Assembly (NCBI GenBank): GCA_018658605.1
Contig: JABHUV010000219.1
Span: 1-64,000 of the forward strand
From: Planctomycetaceae bacterium
Lineage (GTDB): Bacteria > Planctomycetota > Planctomycetia > Pirellulales > Pirellulaceae
DNA length: 64,000 nucleotides
Direction of reading: 5' to 3'
Part shown: one piece after another, positions 44,517 through 53,475 of the stretch
Position numbering within the stretch: the stretch's first letter is position 1
How the letters are laid out: the number at the start of each line of letters is the position of its first letter
Program-made: the position numbers and the translations under genes
Notes under the pieces: model-generated
Databases searched by the model: none
Seen by the model: the letters and a program-made list of their open reading frames with translations, nothing else
Told to the model about the DNA's origin: nothing

Positions 44517-45067
44517 GTGAAGGTGAGCTAAATGAAAACGAAACGGTCGAATTACAGTTAGACGATTCAGCGGGTCAGGAAGATCAGGTTGATCAAGAGA
44601 GTCAACAAATTGTTGCATATCTTGATGGTGAACTTGATGCCGCGACAAATGCCGAAATTGAGAAACGCTTGGTCGACGACGCTGAATTTGCATTGCGGTT
44701 GCAACAGCTACAACGGGCTTGGGATCTGTTAGATGAATTACCACGCGCTGATAGTAATATTGATTTTACTCGCAGCACAGTTGAGTTGATTGCAGTTTGT
44801 GCTGAAGACGATTTGCAAGCTACTAAGAATCAGTTCACGCAAAAGAAGATTCAATCTTGGTTGTTCCGCAGTGGGTTGGTTGGCTTAGCGATTCTTTTAG
44901 GCTGGTTTATTGGTGATTGGTACTTTGGACGAGCAGAACGTCAATTATTGCAAGATTTACCAGTAATTCATCAATTCGATGAATATCGTTTGACCGAAGA
45001 CTTAGAGTTCCTAAAACAACTTCAGGATGCTGGGTTGTTTGATGAGGAGCCGAACATTGAAGAATAA
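44513..45067 (+). CDS. Membrane anti-sigma factor (no zinc motif)
   Basis: 184 residues with AAGGAGG about 6 bases before the ATG. An acidic N-terminus is followed by the anti-sigma start motif IVAYLDGELDAATNAEIEKRL at about 37-57 (in pieces), a helical cytosolic part, one membrane segment at about 120-140 (SGLVGLAILLGWFIGDWYFG), and a short outer domain. The HxxxCxxC zinc motif of many ZAS-type anti-sigmas is absent. It overlaps the sigma gene by 4 bases, so it most likely sequesters that sigma factor at the membrane. Confidence 0.8.
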   Translation: MSEGELNENETVELQLDDSAGQEDQVDQESQQIVAYLDGELDAATNAEIEKRLVDDAEFALRLQQLQRAWDLLDELPRADSNIDFTRSTVELIAVCAEDDLQATKNQFTQKKIQSWLFRSGLVGLAILLGWFIGDWYFGRAERQLLQDLPVIHQFDEYRLTEDLEFLKQLQDAGLFDEEPNIEE

Positions 45068-46058
45068 AGCAATTAATCTACCTTGGTCGGGAACTGTAGT
45101 GCTGGTGCTAGTGGTTATGGTTCCGTTGCCGTTGGCCTGGAGTCAGTTGAGTCAAAGTGCGCCCGCAAGTATTCAAGAATTATCCCAATTGCCAGCTCGA
45201 GAGCGAGCGCAGCTACAGGAAAAACAGACGCGGTTCGAGCAACTTGGTGAAGACGAGCAGCGCAAGTTACGGCAGTTTCATCTGACGTTGCAAAAAGATC
45301 CCGCGCGGGATCAGTTGACTCAGATTATGCATTCCTACACGCAGTGGTTGCTGGCGTTGCCATCGGTGGAGCGGCGGCGGATTATTAGTTTGCCACGAGA
45401 AGAACGGTTTGTAGAAGTTGAGAAGATTGTTAATGAGCAAAAAGCAAGCCGTTTTAAAGAACTGTTGAATTCACGACTCGATTTTGATGACTTAAGCGTT
45501 GTCGCCGACTGGATGAATGACTGGATGAAGACAGAGAACGTAAATATATCTAAATTGGTGTTGGAAGTTATTAAAGAATTAAGTGAGGAGGTTCAACAGC
45601 GGATTTTATCGATTCAAGATCCGGCGACCCGCTTGCGGATGACGATGTTTGCTTCTCTAGAAAAAATCGAAATGAAAAAATGGACGCAGATGTTTCCGCA
45701 ATGGCAACAGAACACAGATCGTCTGCTTGGCAAGATCTCACCCACCGCTCGTGAGATTTACGAAGAAGCCCAAGGTGAAAGAGAACAGTTGCAATTGATC
45801 ATGCGATGGGCCTATAACGCTTTTCTGGCAAAACGTTTTAATTGGATGAATGTTGATGATCACGCGTTGGTTAAGTTTTATCAAGAAGAATTAAATGTCA
45901 AGGATCGCGATATGGTGGATCGCCTGCCTGCTGAGCAATATAAGGCAACGCTGCGGCGACTTTATTTCCGCTACAAACGGCAGCCACGGTTTTTTGAAAC
46001 GAACTCTGACAATGGTCCCTCGTCCGGACGGCCACCGATTCCGTCAAACGACCAGTAA
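45057..46058 (+). CDS. Secreted or periplasmic protein of unknown function (DUF3106-like)
   Basis: About 333 residues if started at TTG 45057, which has GAGGAG at 45044-45049 and overlaps the anti-sigma gene by 11 bases; ATGs at 45027 and 45042 are alternatives. A signal peptide follows (TVVLVLVVMVPLPLAWS). The mature part is helical and highly charged, with repeats of the kind LPARERAQLQEKQTRFEQL, LGEDEQRKLRQFH and LPSVERRRIISLPREERF, reminiscent of DUF3106/Spy-like periplasmic proteins. It probably forms an operon with sigma and anti-sigma factors and may be a sensor or chaperone in the envelope. Not recognised with certainty. Confidence 0.7.
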   Translation: MKNKAINLPWSGTVVLVLVVMVPLPLAWSQLSQSAPASIQELSQLPARERAQLQEKQTRFEQLGEDEQRKLRQFHLTLQKDPARDQLTQIMHSYTQWLLALPSVERRRIISLPREERFVEVEKIVNEQKASRFKELLNSRLDFDDLSVVADWMNDWMKTENVNISKLVLEVIKELSEEVQQRILSIQDPATRLRMTMFASLEKIEMKKWTQMFPQWQQNTDRLLGKISPTAREIYEEAQGEREQLQLIMRWAYNAFLAKRFNWMNVDDHALVKFYQEELNVKDRDMVDRLPAEQYKATLRRLYFRYKRQPRFFETNSDNGPSSGRPPIPSNDQ

Positions 46059-46100
46059 TCCCAGCCTTCCTAATCTCCCACGGGTATCCGGAGAATATGA

Positions 46101-46140
46101 ATACGTATTTATCACATCATATGTGAAATATCGAGATATT
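46101..46140. repeat. Cluster of three palindromes
   Basis: ATACGTAT (46101-46108), TCACAT-CAT-ATGTGA (46112-46126) and AATATC-GA-GATATT (46127-46140) lie almost end to end after the ECF operon. This could be an operator array for the next gene or a transcript-end structure. Confidence 0.45.
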
Positions 46141-46295
46141 TAGGTGGAAGTTAACTTTGCAGTGGGCATTAGTGTTGTCATGGAGTCGTGAATATTCTTA
46201 TTCTACGGTGAATAGATTGACTTTAATAACCCAACACCGCAGATGGTGCGCGTACGTCATTGTAGGTAGCGCATCACAGTATAGGAGCGACGATT

Positions 46296-47045
46296 TTGTT
46301 AGTTGCAGCGACCACATCATGTTTCCCAGACTTAACACTAGAAGAGTCACTCGAGAGATTAGTGGATCTTGAGTTTACAGCAGTTGAAATAGAGATCAAT
46401 GAATCGAAAAATCAAATCAAGCCTTCAGAGATTCTTGTAGATGTAGAAAATGCATATGATCGCTGTAGAAAATCCCACCGATTAGACGTGGTTAACTATT
46501 GCGTGGGGATTACCGCCACTGGTGATGAACATTATCAACAGTTTGCAGCCATATGTGAATTGGCTCGAATTACTAAAGTTGTCTCGATCACAGTCCCATC
46601 CGCTAAATTGGGCACTCCGTTTAATGAAGAAGTAGAACATCTGCAGCGACTCGTAGCGTTAGCTCATAAGGAAGGCGTGCAAGTTAACATTCGCAATCAA
46701 AGTGATTGTCTTGCGGCAGATCCCGATACGATCACCGTTCTCTGCGATAACGTAGACAACCTCGGGTTGGCTTTCGACCCGAGTGTATACGTATGTGGTT
46801 CCGAAGTTGGTAAAGACCCCGAAAAGCTAATCAAATATATCCGACATTTGTATTTGCGTGATAGCAGCCCCGATAATTATCAGGTGCGAGTGGGTCAGGG
46901 GACGGTGGATTACGGTCAACTGGTACATACGTTAAATAAGATGCAATACCGGCGAGCAATGAGCGTGGATATCGTTCCCCAAGAAGGCATTGAACATTCT
47001 GCCGAGATGCGAAAAATGCGGCTGCTGCTGGAGAGCTTGCTGTAG
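46296..47045 (+). CDS. Sugar phosphate isomerase/epimerase-like TIM-barrel protein
   Basis: 249 residues, TTG start with AGGAG at 46283-46287. The xylose-isomerase-like/AP endonuclease 2 barrel is suggested by FPDLTLEESLERLVDLEFTAVEIE (in pieces), LARITKVVSITVPSAKLG, LVALAHKEGVQVNIRNQ and LGLAFDPSVYVCG. The metal ligands are altered: the usual D-x-x-H after the fifth strand reads FDPSVY, the H/D strand reads LYLRDSS, and the last Glu is replaced in MSVDIVPQ. It may therefore be inactive or use a different chemistry. Substrate unknown. Confidence 0.7.
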   Translation: MLVAATTSCFPDLTLEESLERLVDLEFTAVEIEINESKNQIKPSEILVDVENAYDRCRKSHRLDVVNYCVGITATGDEHYQQFAAICELARITKVVSITVPSAKLGTPFNEEVEHLQRLVALAHKEGVQVNIRNQSDCLAADPDTITVLCDNVDNLGLAFDPSVYVCGSEVGKDPEKLIKYIRHLYLRDSSPDNYQVRVGQGTVDYGQLVHTLNKMQYRRAMSVDIVPQEGIEHSAEMRKMRLLLESLL

Positions 47046-47225
47046 ACACCGTCGCTATTGAAAAGCAACGAGCTGCCGCTGTGAGCCGTTGTTAGAAAAC
47101 CTTTGCGTGACAACGAGGTCGGCTATATTTATTGGACGATCCAATCTGATGGATTGCTTTTCAGGCGCGGGTGTCTGATAATGAAATAAATAGTAGTTAG
47201 CCGTTTGTTTTGATCTTGAGGCAGT

Positions 47226-48362
47226 ATGATGGTTTTGTTTTTCAAACGAATTAATACATGGATATTGTTTGCTTTTATTGGGGGGGTCGCATTCATGACG
47301 ATGCCAGCAGCAGCCAGTAATTTTGACGTGTCGGTAGATGATTGGGGAGCGACTCCAGAGGGCCATGAGATTCAGCTTTATACTTTAAGCAACAAGCAAG
47401 GCATGACCGTGCAGGTTACGAATTATGGTGCGACGGTTGTGTCAGTAAAAACTGCTGATCGCAACGGTAAGATTGCCAATATTAACGTGGGATTTGATTC
47501 GCTAGACGGTTATCAGTTAAGTCATCCCTATTTTGGTGCAACGGTAGGTCGTTATTGTAATCGCATTGCCAATGGTAAGTTCTCAATCAACGGTACCGAA
47601 TACACTTTGGCTCAAAATAATGGCGACCATCATCTACATGGTGGAGAAAAAGGATATAACCGTGTGGTTTGGTCTGCTCGGGTGGTAAGACGTCTCAGTG
47701 GTATTGGTGTTGAGTTTAGTTATCAAAGTGTTGATGGAGAAGAAGGTTATCCTGGTAACGTTTCTGTCAAAGCAACGTATGTCCTCACAAACCGTAATGA
47801 GTTAGTGGTTGATCTGCAAGCAGAAACAGATCAGCTAACGCATGTGAATTTGACGAACCACAATTATTGGAATCTTAGCGGTGTGGGGAGCGGAAAAATT
47901 CATGACCATGTTTTACAAATTGAAGCAGACCATTCCTTGGCCGTAGATGAAGGATTGATTCCAACGGGTGAATTACTTGAGGTGGAAGGGACGCCATTGG
48001 ATTTCCGCACATCTCGTGCGATGGGAGCACAAATTGAGAAGAACGATTTAGACCCCAATGGATATGACCATTGCTTTGTTCTCAACAGTAAGGTCCGGCG
48101 TCAAACGCTAGCGGCAACCGTCACGGACCCTGCATCGGGCCGTGTAATGAAGATATTCACCGATCAGCCAAGTTTACAGTTTTACACAGGTAATTTTCTT
48201 AGCGGTAGTGAAGCAGACGGCGGTAATGAATACCAAACTGCTTTTTGCCTGGAAACACAGCATTTCCCGAACTCTCCCAACAATGACGCCTTTCCAAGCA
48301 CTTTACTGCACCCAGGCAAACGTTATCGCCATGTGACAGTGCATGCTTTTAGTGCGGAATAA
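47226..48362 (+). CDS. galM: Secreted aldose 1-epimerase (mutarotase)
   Basis: 378 residues. An N-terminal signal peptide (about 1-32, ending AAAS) precedes a full galactose mutarotase domain: GATVVSVKTADRNG, GRYCNRIANGKF, NNGDHHLHGGEKGYNRVVW (in pieces), LTNHNYWNLSG with the catalytic histidine, DHCFVLN, and FCLETQHFPNSPNN with the catalytic glutamate. It interconverts alpha and beta anomers of aldoses, here outside the cytoplasm. ATG with GAGG upstream. About 180 bases separate it from the isomerase-like gene. Confidence 0.92.
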   Translation: MMVLFFKRINTWILFAFIGGVAFMTMPAAASNFDVSVDDWGATPEGHEIQLYTLSNKQGMTVQVTNYGATVVSVKTADRNGKIANINVGFDSLDGYQLSHPYFGATVGRYCNRIANGKFSINGTEYTLAQNNGDHHLHGGEKGYNRVVWSARVVRRLSGIGVEFSYQSVDGEEGYPGNVSVKATYVLTNRNELVVDLQAETDQLTHVNLTNHNYWNLSGVGSGKIHDHVLQIEADHSLAVDEGLIPTGELLEVEGTPLDFRTSRAMGAQIEKNDLDPNGYDHCFVLNSKVRRQTLAATVTDPASGRVMKIFTDQPSLQFYTGNFLSGSEADGGNEYQTAFCLETQHFPNSPNNDAFPSTLLHPGKRYRHVTVHAFSAE

Positions 48363-48415
48363 TTCTCGAGCGGCTGATTATAAATCCAGATTTTTTCCAA
48401 TCGATCTGTTATAAG

Positions 48416-48436
48416 TGTACGGATGTACATTATACT
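48416..48436 (+). promoter_or_regulatory. Candidate LexA operator overlapping the lexA promoter
   Basis: A perfect inverted repeat TGTAC-N4-GTACA (48416-48429) lies 98 bases before the lexA start, immediately upstream of a -10-like TATACT (48431-48436). Its spacing matches the TGTTC-N4-GAACA motif known for verrucomicrobial LexA. Autorepression is inferred. I noticed no second copy in the window. Confidence 0.55.
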
Positions 48437-48526
48437 GTCGATAAGCATTACAACATGGATAGGAGAGGAGTTTTTCAACTTATCTCTCCGATCGCTGTTA
48501 TTTCTTATTGGAAAAGGAATCTCCCT

Positions 48527-49129
48527 ATGGCGCCTACAGATGCATTAACTCAACGACAATTATCTATATATGAATTTATTCGGGACAATATTTTGTATCG
48601 TGGGTATGGTCCTACGGTTCGAGAGATTGCCGGTGAATTCGGTATAAAATCTCCCAATGGAGTGGTTGGGCATTTAAATGCGATCGAGAAGAAAGGGTTG
48701 ATTGTCCGCGATAAAAATAAATCTCGCGCGATAGAACTGACGGCAGAAGCACTCGAAGAAGAACGTGGCTTGCCATTGGTCGGAACGGTCGCTGCTGGTA
48801 TGACGAACCTAGCTTTCGAGCAGGATGACCGAGTAGACTTTGCCGGCATGTTCTCTAGTAGTGACCAATTTGTATTGGAAGTAAACGGGGATTCAATGAT
48901 CGAAGCTCACATTGCCGACGGTGATTATGTCGTTGTTAAACGTCAATCCAACGCTAGTCCTGGTGAGATTGTTGTTGCCCAAACTGATGAAGGTGAAGCC
49001 ACGCTGAAATATTGGTTTCCTGAGTCGAACCGAATTCGATTGCAACCGGCTAATAGAGAGATGGAACCAATCTACCTGAGAAATGCAAGTGTTTTGGGGG
49101 TTGTCGTTGGCGTTGTAAGGCAGGTTTAA
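48527..49129 (+). CDS. lexA: LexA repressor
   Basis: 200 residues from the ATG at 48527, with AAGGAA at 48514-48519; an upstream ATG at 48455 would add 24 residues not found in LexA. The N-terminal winged helix reads LTQRQLSIYEFIRDNI, YGPTVREIAGEFGIKSPNGVVGHLNAIEKKG (in pieces). The cleavage site is Ala90-Gly91 in GTVAAGM, catalytic Ser123 in NGDSMIE and Lys161 in EATLKYWF. It represses the SOS regulon and self-cleaves with RecA. Its operator candidate lies upstream at 48416-48429. Confidence 0.94.
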   Translation: MAPTDALTQRQLSIYEFIRDNILYRGYGPTVREIAGEFGIKSPNGVVGHLNAIEKKGLIVRDKNKSRAIELTAEALEEERGLPLVGTVAAGMTNLAFEQDDRVDFAGMFSSSDQFVLEVNGDSMIEAHIADGDYVVVKRQSNASPGEIVVAQTDEGEATLKYWFPESNRIRLQPANREMEPIYLRNASVLGVVVGVVRQV

Positions 49130-49166
49130 TAACGGCGCATGGGCACCAAGCGGCGCGTCAAGATAA

Positions 49167-50597
49167 TCACCCTGTTTGGTCTAATCGATTATTGAGTTTG
49201 TTGTAAAGCGTTTTCAGCGAGATACCAAGTTCTTTGGCCGCGTCGGGTTTATGGTTATTATGTCGTTCAAGTGCCGCATGAATCGCTTGCAATTCCATTT
49301 CACGCAAATTCAGTGATGGTAGTGTTTGCGTACTCGTTACGGTGGCAGACGTATCAAGCAACGTTGCGTCGCTTGATGGCGCATGAAAGCGAGACGGTAG
49401 GTGTGCTAGCGTAATTGGTAGTTTGTCACAGAGAATGGTTGCGTGTTCCACAACATTGGCGAGTTCACGGACGTTACCTTTCCAAGTTGCTTGGCTTAAG
49501 GCAACGAGTGTCGCGGAGTCAAATACTTCCTCGGGCTCAAGTGGTTCTCTGTGGTGGGTGCGGCAATAGAGATGAGCTGCTAACAATGGAATATCCTCAG
49601 TTCGCTGTCTCAGCGGTGGTAACGATATTTCAAAAGGGTTAATCCTAAATAGCAAGTCTTCCCGGAACTCACCTTGTTCCACCATTTGTTCCAGATCACA
49701 GTGTGTCGCACAAATCACCCTAACATCGACAATAAAAGACTGGTTATCGCCGACTCGTCGGATTTCGCCACTTTCGAGAACCCGCAATAAAATAGCCTGA
49801 GTGTTCTTGGGCAACTCACCGATTTCATCGAGCAGTAACGTTCCATGGTTGGCAACTTCAAATAACCCACTGCGTTGCTTATCAGCACCTGTAAAAGCTC
49901 CTTTACAATGACCGAATAATTCACTTTCGATCAAATTTTCAGGTAACGCCCCGCAATTTACTGCAACAAAGGGATGTTCGTGACGATTACTACGTTGATG
50001 TACAGCACGAGCCACCAGTTCTTTACCGGTACCAGTTTCACCGCGCACCAGCACAGTTGATTGTGTGCTGGCAACACGATCAATTAGTTTTTCGACATGC
50101 TCCATTTCTGAGCTTTGACTAATAATGGGCGAACTACCGACCACGCGATCGAGCTGATGTTTGGCTGCTTGGTATTGGCGAGCTAATTGATTCTTTTCGC
50201 TAATTTTTTTCAACAGCGATTTCAATTTGATCAATTTGCAAGGTTTCGTCAGGTAATCAAAGGCTCCCTGTCGTAGGGCCGCAACGGCGGTTTCTATCGA
50301 GGATTTTCCGGTAAGTATGATAGCATCAATATCTTCAGATACTTCGCGAGCATATGTAAGCAATTCAATACCTGACATGCCTGGCATATCAAGATCGGTT
50401 ATTAAGCAATCGTATCGATCTTGTTCAAGCGCAGCGACGGCTGTCTCCCCATCGGGGCACACGGTAACCGTATGGCCCATACGTGGTAACTCAATACTGA
50501 ACAATTCCTGTAAGAATTCTTCATCATCAACAAATAGGATGTGCAAGCCTTTAGGCGACTTGGTGTCCTCGTTCATCATGTCCATAGTCTCTTTCAT
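49167..50597 (-). CDS. Sigma-54-dependent response regulator (NtrC family)
   Basis: 476 residues. Receiver domain (about 18-130) with LFVDDEE and phospho-acceptor Asp68 in ITDLDMPG; AAA+ domain (about 155-390) with GETGTGKELVARAVH, the sigma-54-contacting GAFTGA loop and LLLDEIGELP; and a C-terminal Fis-type helix-turn-helix (AAKELGISLKTLYNKLN). It activates sigma-54 promoters when phosphorylated. It overlaps the upstream histidine kinase gene by about 45 bases with several possible starts (50597, 50585, 50576). It is convergent with lexA. Confidence 0.93.
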   Translation of the reverse strand: MKETMDMMNEDTKSPKGLHILFVDDEEFLQELFSIELPRMGHTVTVCPDGETAVAALEQDRYDCLITDLDMPGMSGIELLTYAREVSEDIDAIILTGKSSIETAVAALRQGAFDYLTKPCKLIKLKSLLKKISEKNQLARQYQAAKHQLDRVVGSSPIISQSSEMEHVEKLIDRVASTQSTVLVRGETGTGKELVARAVHQRSNRHEHPFVAVNCGALPENLIESELFGHCKGAFTGADKQRSGLFEVANHGTLLLDEIGELPKNTQAILLRVLESGEIRRVGDNQSFIVDVRVICATHCDLEQMVEQGEFREDLLFRINPFEISLPPLRQRTEDIPLLAAHLYCRTHHREPLEPEEVFDSATLVALSQATWKGNVRELANVVEHATILCDKLPITLAHLPSRFHAPSSDATLLDTSATVTSTQTLPSLNLREMELQAIHAALERHNNHKPDAAKELGISLKTLYNKLNNRLDQTG

Positions 50598-52152
50598 TAC
50601 TTAATGCTTGTGTTGTGATGGGTAATTTAACAGTAAACACAGAACCCTGGTTAATGCCTTGACTGGCGGCAGTAATTGTACCGCCATGTTCACTGATGAT
50701 ACGGTAGGTAATTGAAAGCCCCAAACCCGTACCCTGTTTGCTTTGTCGCCTCGTAAAAAATGGTTCAAAGACCTGCTTAAGCACCTCTTCGGTCATCCCG
50801 CAGCCGTCATCGGAGACGGTAATGGTTGCTGAGTGTTTGTTTCCGTCGAGCGTTATCATAACATGTCCATTACTGGAAATGCTGTCCAATGCGTTGGTTA
50901 CAAGGTTTAGAACAGCTTGCTTTATTTCGTGACTATGAACCATTGCAGTTGCTGGCGACTTGATATCTACTGCGATTTGTTTTTGTTTATATTTTCCAAG
51001 ATGTTGAATCATATCGACGGTGTCTCGGATAATAGGAGAGAGTTCGGTTGACTGCCGTTGAATATCACCTCCACGAGAGAAATCAAGCAATTGCTCAGTG
51101 ATGCCTTTGCAGCGGAAAGCTTCTTGTTGAATTTGCCGAAGATATTTTTGGATGATGTTGATTTGCTCATCATTTTTCGATGAATCTGTCCCCGCAATAA
51201 GTTCAGCGACTCGAGTTTCCAACGATTCCGCACAAATGGCGATGGTCGCTAGCGGGGTATTGATTTCATGCGAGACACCCGCGGCGAGGAATCCGACACT
51301 CGCGAGTTGTTCACTACGAATAGCTTCTTGGGTGCGAATTTTAACTTGTTGGTCGAGATCGTCGCGGATTAGTTTGAAATTACGAGTCATATTGTTCATG
51401 GCGAGGGCAAGTTCAGAGACCTCGTCATCAGTATCGGTGACAATCTCATATTCAAGATCGCCACTAGCAACTCGCCGTGATCCGGCGATTAGCTTTCCAA
51501 ATGGGCGAACAATCCAGGTATGAACCATGCGGAATACTTGGATTAATAAAATTGCAGCAGTAATCGAAGTAATCCAAGTAATAACGATCCAAGTCCGATA
51601 TTGCAGTCGAACTTCATCGACGAGCGAGTCCATGCGATTTTGCAGAATTTTAGGAAGTTGTGCTGTCCGTAACTTTATTTGTCCTAGTGCTACACCCATA
51701 ATGGCATAGGAGTCAATCATATCGCCTTGATTGGCTCGGCGGATTTGTTGTCGCATTAGTTGAACTTGTTGGTTCACATCACGGATCAGTTCCTGTTCCT
51801 GATGTATATTCCCAATAATTTCGCCTTCTTGTTGAGACGTACTAAGTTGTAGATTGTATTGTTGGGTTGAAAATTCTATCAGATTTAGGTGATCGTTGAA
51901 CTGTTTATTGGATTTGTCGGTCAGTGGTCCATCGGCATTGTGGTACGAATTAAGTAGCGTCTGTAGGTCGTCACTGTTTTGATTAATTGCTTCAGTTAAT
52001 GGTAGTTCCTTGGCGCGAGTACTGATACTGCGTGCCAAGCGACGATATGAATAGACCCCTTGGAAACTACTAAAGGAGAGCGCCCCTACGATCGCAATGA
52101 GCATTGCGAGGCAGAGTGTGAGTTTATAGCGGATTGCCCAGCGGGAAAACAT
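50551..52152 (-). CDS. Membrane sensor histidine kinase
   Basis: 533 residues: membrane segment about 11-30, a helical periplasmic sensor (about 35-185) like four-helix-bundle chemoreceptor sensors, membrane segment about 187-206, HAMP domain about 207-262, HisKA with His295 in GVSHEINTPLAT, and HATPase with NLVTNALDSI, DDGCGM and GTGLGLSI. It autophosphorylates and passes phosphate to the adjacent NtrC-type regulator, with which it overlaps. The signal sensed is unknown. It follows the LptF/G-like permease gene by 16 bases on the same strand. Confidence 0.92.
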   Translation of the reverse strand: MFSRWAIRYKLTLCLAMLIAIVGALSFSSFQGVYSYRRLARSISTRAKELPLTEAINQNSDDLQTLLNSYHNADGPLTDKSNKQFNDHLNLIEFSTQQYNLQLSTSQQEGEIIGNIHQEQELIRDVNQQVQLMRQQIRRANQGDMIDSYAIMGVALGQIKLRTAQLPKILQNRMDSLVDEVRLQYRTWIVITWITSITAAILLIQVFRMVHTWIVRPFGKLIAGSRRVASGDLEYEIVTDTDDEVSELALAMNNMTRNFKLIRDDLDQQVKIRTQEAIRSEQLASVGFLAAGVSHEINTPLATIAICAESLETRVAELIAGTDSSKNDEQINIIQKYLRQIQQEAFRCKGITEQLLDFSRGGDIQRQSTELSPIIRDTVDMIQHLGKYKQKQIAVDIKSPATAMVHSHEIKQAVLNLVTNALDSISSNGHVMITLDGNKHSATITVSDDGCGMTEEVLKQVFEPFFTRRQSKQGTGLGLSITYRIISEHGGTITAASQGINQGSVFTVKLPITTQALSNERDYGHDERGHQVA

Positions 52153-52168
52153 TGTCGAACTCCGGTAA

Positions 52169-53356
52169 TTAACGTTTCGTCATGTTTTGTAACAAGGGTA
52201 GCCCTACGGCCAGCAACAACACGTTGCCTAACCAAACACCGTAAGATGGGAAGACCCCTAATTTCGTTTGATTGACACCGAACTGGAATACAGGGTAGTA
52301 GGTTATTAAAATGGGAAGAAAACACAGCCCAAAACATGTCCAGAAATCGGCAATTTTAAAACGGATGGCTACGGCGGATCCAATGATCATGAACACCAGA
52401 CAAGTAAACCCGCTGGCCCAACGGCGGTATGGTTCAGCTTGATATCGATTGAGAGTGTGATGCGATTTCTGCAGCCCCATTAAATTGATTTTCCACTTTT
52501 CATTGTGAAGCTCCGGCAAGTCACCCGTTAGTAATTGGTAACCAGCCTTGGTGGCGAGAAGTTGTCGCTGGATATCAATATTTGCTGACGTTTCATTGAT
52601 ACGGAATGCGATATCTCGGAGGGGGGTTTCTGACGGGCGAGGTTGACCAGTGGGATTTCGTGCAAAGGTGGATAGCGGTAAGTCATATTCAAATATATCG
52701 GGCCATTCGCCAATCGTATCTGAGCCGATGTCGAATTGAGTGTCTTGCAATACGACTTTTAATTGATTGCTTTGAGCATTGAATATTAATTCTGCCTGCC
52801 GTGCAACGAGTGTAATCGGCGGTGAATTATCTTTGTTATGAAAAGAGATTGTAGGCCTTATGAGGGTGCGGCCTTGTACGTCGGCAACGTGAATGGAAAA
52901 TTGGGAATTACTATAAGATCGCTGTGTACGGAGCATTCCATAGGCAATATCTTCTACACTACGTAAAATTATGCGATCGACCCCTGTGCGACCCCATGAG
53001 ACAGCGATGTCATTGAGCCAGACTGTTCCCAGTGAAATGATAAAGGCGAGTAGGATTCCTGGCCAAACGACGGTCATTGGCGAGTTGCCATTGGCCTTGA
53101 TAGAGAGGATTTCGTTAAGACCTGCCATGCGGCCGTAAACGACGCAAGTGGCTAGCAGCAACGTACCTGGAATAGCAAAGCGAAGAACATCGGGGAGTAG
53201 GTACGGAGTGAGTCTCAGAACTAGTAATGGTCCCAACCCTTCTTGAATAGCGCGTTGGGCAAGAAACACCAGCAGTAATAGCATGGTTACAACCGTTACG
53301 ATGACGGTGAATGTCTTCAGCAGTTCAAAGACTACATATCGGGTGATGGTTCGCAT
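52169..53356 (-). CDS. LptF/LptG family permease (YjgP/YjgQ)
   Basis: 395 residues. N-terminal segments (about 13-33 and 60-80; LLLLVFLAQRAIQEG, LRFAIPGTLLLATCVVYGRM) carry the typical GRMAGLNEILSIKANGNSP motif, then a periplasmic jelly-roll-like domain (about 120-290), then three more membrane segments at the C-terminus (SGFTCLVFMIIGSAVAIRF). LptF/G with LptB extract lipopolysaccharide from the inner membrane; here only one such permease is visible. Consistent with the LptD-like protein at 7.6-10.7 kb, an Lpt pathway exists. Start ATG at 53356. Confidence 0.85.
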   Translation of the reverse strand: MRTITRYVVFELLKTFTVIVTVVTMLLLLVFLAQRAIQEGLGPLLVLRLTPYLLPDVLRFAIPGTLLLATCVVYGRMAGLNEILSIKANGNSPMTVVWPGILLAFIISLGTVWLNDIAVSWGRTGVDRIILRSVEDIAYGMLRTQRSYSNSQFSIHVADVQGRTLIRPTISFHNKDNSPPITLVARQAELIFNAQSNQLKVVLQDTQFDIGSDTIGEWPDIFEYDLPLSTFARNPTGQPRPSETPLRDIAFRINETSANIDIQRQLLATKAGYQLLTGDLPELHNEKWKINLMGLQKSHHTLNRYQAEPYRRWASGFTCLVFMIIGSAVAIRFKIADFWTCFGLCFLPILITYYPVFQFGVNQTKLGVFPSYGVWLGNVLLLAVGLPLLQNMTKR

Positions 53357-53475
53357 ACTAAGAGGGGATCCGCAGCGGATTGTAAAAATGACAATCAGAT
53401 GGGAAATGTACCATTATTGAGGGATTTTAGACAATAACGATTAGAGTAACCGTTCCATCATTAATGCATGCGGCG

